DNA of 35,166 bases, taken from contig JAHFCH010000047.1 of the NCBI GenBank assembly GCA_023249635.1, positions 1 to 35,166 on the forward strand. Reading direction: 5' to 3'. Shown piece by piece: positions 31,718 through 35,166 of this stretch. The notes under the pieces were generated by a model that saw nothing but the letters and a program-made list of their open reading frames with translations, was not told the origin of the DNA and did not search any database. The first letter of the stretch is position 1. Each line of letters starts with the position of its first letter. The position numbers were made by a program, and so were the translations under genes. Origin of the DNA: Fibrobacterota bacterium. Lineage in GTDB: Bacteria > Fibrobacterota > Fibrobacteria > UBA11236.

Positions 31718-34135
31718 TTGAAATCCCACATCAGCTTTTCCATCGGCTGTTCCTGCCTTTTCCTCGTAACGGCGGTTGCCTCCGTCCGCGCCCAGGCCGT
31801 GGTAGGGGCGGGCAATTACGCCGTCGACGGCAACTTCGCCACGCCCGCGGGCAAGCCCTGGATCACGGATGATTTCAAGCTCCCGGTCAAATCGGCCCAA
31901 TGGTGGGTCACCCTCATCTCCGAGCAATTCTCCCAACCTATGTTCGCCCATCCCCTTTCCTTCAAGGCCACCGCCAAGGGATTGGAAATGGGATATCCCG
32001 GCGGCGGAACCACCTACGCCGAAGCCGCGGGTTTTTCCTGGGGGCATACCGCCGACATCACCATCGGCGTGGAAGGCATGAACGCGGAAGCCGCACGGGT
32101 GGCGGGCTTTTCCCATGCTTCGGTCACGGCGCGCTGGAAAGACGGGACCAAGGTCATGGAAGCGGTAATGTCCCACGGGCTGCCTTTCGCGTATTACAAG
32201 ATCACCGGTGGCAAGGCGGCCATCACTTCGGCGGGCAAGCCCTGGTACGACAAGGACGGTACCTTGGGTGTTACCGTAAACGGCAAGCACTACGGCGTCT
32301 TCGCTCCCAGCGGATCGGTATGGGGCGGTGCGGGAACGGTGACCTCGGATCTGAACGGGAAGGATTACCTCTCGGTGGCGGTGCTGCCGGATAATTCCCC
32401 GGAAACCCTGGCTTTTTTCCGGAAGTACGCCTTCGCCTTCGTCAAGGAGGTGCGCGTGGATTGGGCCTATATGGAGCCGAACGCGAAGATGATTTGCACC
32501 TGGTCGGCCAAGACCGACATCAAAGAAGGCACCGAGGCGGGCACTGTATTCGGACTGCTGCGCCATCAATGGTTGGACGCGTCTTCGCCGCTCACGGCCA
32601 TCACCTACAAGAGCCCGCGCGGCGAGATGAAGGTGGCGGCCGGGCCCAGCTTCCAAACCGTGATGCAATTCAACGGCATCCTGCCCACTTTGCCCAACAT
32701 CGGGCTGGACGCGGCGGCGCTCAAGACCCAGGTCTCCGGCTTTTCGGGATCGGTAGGCGGGGGCGATTCCTACGGCAGCGGAAAATCCATGGGACGCCTG
32801 GCCGCCATGGCGCCCATCGCCGACCTGGCCGGAGACATGGCCAAGCGCGACGAAATCGTCAAGGCGCTGGAGAAGGGGCTGGAAAGCTGGTTCACCAGCG
32901 GCGGCGGACAACAGCTCTGGTACAACAAGACCTGGTCGGCCCTGGTGGGTTACCCTTCGTCCTTCTATACGGATACGCGCCTGTGCGATCACCATTTCCA
33001 CTACGGTTATTTCATCATGGCGGCGGCCGTCATCGCGCAATACGATCCCGCCTGGGCGGCCAAGGACAAGTGGGGCGGCATGGTGGAGATGCTCATCCGC
33101 GAAGTGAATTCCTGGGATGATGCCGATCCGCTGTTCGCCCGCTTCCGCTATTTCGATGCCTACGAAGGCCACGGCTGGGCCGACGGGATGGGTTTCGATC
33201 GCGGGAACAACCAGGAGTCCAGCTCCGAGTCCATGAACTGCAATGCCGCCATCATCCAATGGGGCGTGCATACCGGCAACAAGGTCATCCGCGATCTGGG
33301 CATATTCATGTACGCGACCGAAGCCCGCGCCATCGAGCAGTATTGGTTCGATGTGGACGGGGCCAATTTCCCGACCGCCTTCCCCCACGAAGCCGTGGGT
33401 ATGGTCTGGTCCAACGGCGGCGCGTACTCCACCTGGTTCTCGGCGGACGTGGGGCGCATCCACGGCATCAATATCCTGCCTATGACCGCGGCTAGCGTCT
33501 ACCTGGGCCGTCGGCCCGACAAGATCGCCAAGAATTACGCGGAAGGCAACAAGGGTTCCTGGCCGGATCTGTTCCTGCAGTACCTGGCCATGACCGATGG
33601 CGATGGGGCCGCGCAGAAATACGGCGGCGGCGTGGAAGCCGAGGCCGGAGATTCCAAGCCGCATGCCTTGTACCAGATCAAGAGCCTGCAGGCGGCGGGC
33701 AAGCTCAACACCGACATCGGCGCGAGCGTCCCTTCCTTCAACGTGTTCGATAAGGCGGCCGCGGGCGCGACCACGCGTACCTATACGGCCTTCAACGCTT
33801 CGGCCGCGCCCGTCACCGTGACCTTCACGGACGGATTCGCCATGGAAGTACCGGCGCATACCCAACTGACCAAGCAGGGACCCGCCAAGGCCATCGCCAT
33901 CCGATCCCCCTCCCGGCCTTCCGCGCGCGCAACCGCAACCGGTCCGTGGAATTCCGCGGCGTATCCCGGACGTTACCCCTGGGGCGGCTTCGCTGCTTAC
34001 GGGGCGGACGGCCGCCGGCTGCGCGCCATCCATTCCGCCGCCTCTTCTGCCGCCTCGGGAGCCCGGTCCCGCGCGGCTGCCGGGGTTTTCCTGACGGTTC
34101 CCCAAGGCGTTTTTTCGCCAATCCCCGCCGAGTGA
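31718..34135 (+). CDS. Exported GH81 endo-beta-1,3-glucanase
   Basis: 805 residues from a TTG start with AAGGGGG 7 nt upstream. A signal peptide (FSIGCSCLFLVTAVASVRAQ) leads to a family 81 glycoside hydrolase, which cuts beta-1,3-glucans such as laminarin, curdlan or fungal-wall glucan. Diagnostic are YPSSFYTDTRLCDHHFHYGY with the predicted acid D424, and GNNQESSSESMN with E500 and E504; the E-x3-E spacing matches the family's catalytic region. N-terminal PMFAHPLSFKATAKGLEMGY is also typical. After about residue 725 the sequence changes to a Ser/Arg/Ala-rich segment and a tail with AAYGADGRRL and AAAGVFLTVP, like the D/G-x-G-R sorting-type tails on other exported proteins here. It is a single-gene unit with a possible structured leader upstream. 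Confidence 0.93.
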   Translation: MKSHISFSIGCSCLFLVTAVASVRAQAVVGAGNYAVDGNFATPAGKPWITDDFKLPVKSAQWWVTLISEQFSQPMFAHPLSFKATAKGLEMGYPGGGTTYAEAAGFSWGHTADITIGVEGMNAEAARVAGFSHASVTARWKDGTKVMEAVMSHGLPFAYYKITGGKAAITSAGKPWYDKDGTLGVTVNGKHYGVFAPSGSVWGGAGTVTSDLNGKDYLSVAVLPDNSPETLAFFRKYAFAFVKEVRVDWAYMEPNAKMICTWSAKTDIKEGTEAGTVFGLLRHQWLDASSPLTAITYKSPRGEMKVAAGPSFQTVMQFNGILPTLPNIGLDAAALKTQVSGFSGSVGGGDSYGSGKSMGRLAAMAPIADLAGDMAKRDEIVKALEKGLESWFTSGGGQQLWYNKTWSALVGYPSSFYTDTRLCDHHFHYGYFIMAAAVIAQYDPAWAAKDKWGGMVEMLIREVNSWDDADPLFARFRYFDAYEGHGWADGMGFDRGNNQESSSESMNCNAAIIQWGVHTGNKVIRDLGIFMYATEARAIEQYWFDVDGANFPTAFPHEAVGMVWSNGGAYSTWFSADVGRIHGINILPMTAASVYLGRRPDKIAKNYAEGNKGSWPDLFLQYLAMTDGDGAAQKYGGGVEAEAGDSKPHALYQIKSLQAAGKLNTDIGASVPSFNVFDKAAAGATTRTYTAFNASAAPVTVTFTDGFAMEVPAHTQLTKQGPAKAIAIRSPSRPSARATATGPWNSAAYPGRYPWGGFAAYGADGRRLRAIHSAASSAASGARSRAAAGVFLTVPQGVFSPIPAE

Positions 34136-34153
34136 CTTGGGTTGTTTGACCCT

Positions 34154-34172
34154 GGAAGCGCGGCCCGCTTCC
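34154..34172 (+). terminator. Hairpin after the GH81 gene (possible terminator)
   Basis: A perfect 7-bp stem GGAAGCG / CGCTTCC with a 5-nt loop begins 18 nt after the stop codon. It lacks a T-run, so termination is uncertain. Confidence 0.4.
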
Positions 34173-34190
34173 CGCTAACCCTTGCGCGGC

Positions 34191-34221
34191 TTGCCGAAGC
34201 CGAGCGCCGGGTTCCTATAAT
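34191..34221 (+). promoter_or_regulatory. Promoter of the HAMP protein gene, predicted leaderless
   Basis: A perfect TATAAT (34216-34221) lies only 5 nt before the ATG at 34227, with TTGCCG (34191-34196) 19 nt upstream as a possible -35. Transcription would start at or within one or two bases of the ATG, giving a leaderless message; no ribosome-binding site is present. Confidence 0.5.
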
Positions 34222-34226
34222 GTTCC

Positions 34227-34799
34227 ATGGCTGAAAAACCCCCCGCCCACCACAAACGCCATCCGATCCGCAATTTCATCATCCTGCCGGAATTGCAATG
34301 GCCGTATATCATACGCCTGCTGGCGGTGGTGAACCTCGCCGGCGTCGTGATGGCGACTTCGATTTGCGCCTTGTTCTATTTCCGGTATACCACGGGCGGC
34401 GATTCGACCGGCTCGGACATGGTCAATGCGGGATTGATGGAAGTCATGGTCGAAGAGAACCTGATGGACGTGGTGGTGCCCGCCTTCGTGATCGCGGACC
34501 TCGTCTCGCTGGCCATCGGCATGGCGGTGAGCCTCTATTTCTCGCGCAAGATATCCGTACCCATCTACCGCATCAACAAATGGGCCGAAGTGGTCACCAG
34601 CGGCGATCTCAGCTTCCGCCTCAAGTTCCGCCCGGGCGACGATCTGCAAAGCCTCGAAGCGGCATGCAATCGCGTGAGCGATACCTATATCAAGATCATC
34701 GAGGATATGCGCAGGCAGATCACGGAAGCCAACCTGCCGCTTCCGGGCAGCGTAAGCTCGATTCAGACCGCGCCCAAGCGCGCCCCTACCGAAGCCTGA
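34227..34799 (+). CDS. Membrane protein with HAMP-like domain, no output domain
   Basis: 190 residues. Two transmembrane helices (about 27-51 and 83-105) enclose a short acidic periplasmic segment (TTGGDSTGSDMVNAGLMEVM). After the second helix comes a HAMP-like region, residues 106-158: SRKISVPIYRINKWAEVVTS, GDLSFRLKFRPGDDLQSLEA and ACNRVSDTYIKI. HAMP domains pass signals across the membrane to a kinase or methyl-accepting domain, but here the chain ends after a short tail (PLPGSVSSIQTAPKRAPTEA). It may regulate a separate partner. Its promoter lies against the start codon. Confidence 0.78.
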   Translation: MAEKPPAHHKRHPIRNFIILPELQWPYIIRLLAVVNLAGVVMATSICALFYFRYTTGGDSTGSDMVNAGLMEVMVEENLMDVVVPAFVIADLVSLAIGMAVSLYFSRKISVPIYRINKWAEVVTSGDLSFRLKFRPGDDLQSLEAACNRVSDTYIKIIEDMRRQITEANLPLPGSVSSIQTAPKRAPTEA

Positions 34800-34862
34800 T
34801 TCGCGGCGGGGATTTCCCGCCGATTGAATCGATTCTCCCGGAAAAAATCCGATAGAACGCTG

Positions 34863-34882
34863 AAAGGGCCTGGTGGCCCTTT
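34863..34882. terminator. Intrinsic terminator between convergent genes
   Basis: An 8-bp hairpin AAAGGGCC / GGCCCTTT with loop TGGT lies 64 nt after the HAMP gene stop and before the end of the minus-strand small protein gene. The A and T ends make it usable in both directions, though the T-run is short. Confidence 0.65.
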
Positions 34883-34944
34883 CTTGTGCGAATATGTTGT
34901 GGAAATAAGCGGGAATCCCGCGGCGGGCCGTGAGCCCGCGACGG

Positions 34945-35040
34945 TTACACCAACTTCTTCTTGTGGCGGTTCAGACGACGGCGCTTCTTGCGCTTGTGGG
35001 TCGCCATCTTCTTCCGCTTACGCTTCTTACCGCAAGGCAT
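34945..35040 (-). CDS. AURKAIP1/COX24-domain small basic protein (mS38-like)
   Basis: A 31-residue protein starting MPCGKKRKRKKMATHKRKKR and ending RHKKKLV, too short for routine gene finding. Nearly half of its residues are lysine or arginine. The pattern CGKKRKRKKMATHKRKKRRR matches the AURKAIP1/COX24 family, related to mitochondrial ribosomal small-subunit protein mS38 and found as tiny proteins in Bacteroidetes and related phyla. A ribosomal role is known for the mitochondrial relative and inferred here. GAGGAAG precedes the ATG. It reads on the minus strand, towards the terminator at 34863-34882. Confidence 0.85.
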   Translation of the reverse strand: MPCGKKRKRKKMATHKRKKRRRLNRHKKKLV

Positions 35041-35133
35041 CTGCTTCCTCTTCTCCGGAGCTTGGGCTTCCGCCTTAGGGTCAATCCACCCAAGGGTTTA
35101 GCTGTTCTAGCCGGCATCAAAAACTGGGCCCTG

Positions 35134-35162
35134 AATCTCACAATAAACGGGGATTCTGTCAA
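35134..35162 (-). promoter_or_regulatory. Possible promoter of the AURKAIP1/COX24-type gene
   Basis: On the minus strand a perfect TTGACA (35162-35157) is followed after 17 nt by GAGATT (35139-35134), a weak -10. The leader would be about 90 nt. Supported mainly by the -35 hexamer and its position. Confidence 0.3.
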
Positions 35163-35166
35163 ACCA

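Noticed and set aside
31700-34105. An 801-codon open frame on the minus strand opposite the GH81 gene
   Set aside because: Its translation is rich in Gly, Arg, His and Val with no recognisable domain, while the plus strand has a full GH81 protein. Long antisense frames are expected in GC-rich genes with G/C third positions.

Overview
The window looks like chromosome of a GC-rich, Gram-negative, free-living bacterium that degrades plant or fungal polysaccharides. My best guess at lineage is the FCB superphylum, perhaps Fibrobacterota. The reasons are several exported carbohydrate-active proteins sharing a short C-terminal D-x-x-G-R tail, a very small lysine/arginine-rich AURKAIP1/COX24-type protein, MEP-pathway isoprenoid genes, a lipoprotein, and several genes with weak or no Shine-Dalgarno sequence. 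This is an inference from gene content; no rRNA gene is present to confirm it. No rRNA, tRNA, CRISPR array, insertion sequence or prophage gene was found.

Layout. Positions 1-4400 (minus strand) hold an exported sugar locus: a membrane-bound-dehydrogenase-type beta-propeller protein, a glucose/sorbosone-dehydrogenase-like beta-propeller, and the first 129 residues of a GH39 beta-xylosidase that runs off the left edge. Next come an orphan secreted or outer-membrane protein (4519-5769) and a two-gene unit of an XPB-N/WYL-like protein plus dnaE (5862-11371), all on the minus strand. An exported CBM9-like protein (+) and a ferredoxin (-) converge on a strong bidirectional terminator at about 12880.

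Positions 13389-18873 (+) form an arginine cluster: argC-argB (1-nt overlap), argD, a stand-alone cyclic-nucleotide-binding protein, a 535-bp gap, then argG. It continues into ispD and a divergent ispF. A two-FHA-domain protein (-) lies divergent to a membrane protein with an HTH-like tail and a FliK-like protein (+). Then follow truA-htrA-DUF4321 (overlapping or tightly spaced), gatA, an exported Asp-box (BNR) protein (-), an NlpC/P60 lipoprotein, pheA, rph, an exported GH81 endo-beta-1,3-glucanase, a HAMP membrane protein and, at the right edge on the minus strand, the 31-residue AURKAIP1/COX24-type protein.

Most of the window is housekeeping metabolism interleaved with secreted polysaccharide-active proteins. 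The items I consider least explained are: two copies of a palindromic intergenic repeat built from 7-nt units (before argD and before gatA); the common C-terminal tail on five otherwise unrelated exported proteins; a pseudoknot-capable leader before the GH81 gene; and an XPB-N/WYL-like protein without a helicase motor just upstream of dnaE. I did not find a clear, wholly new multi-gene system.
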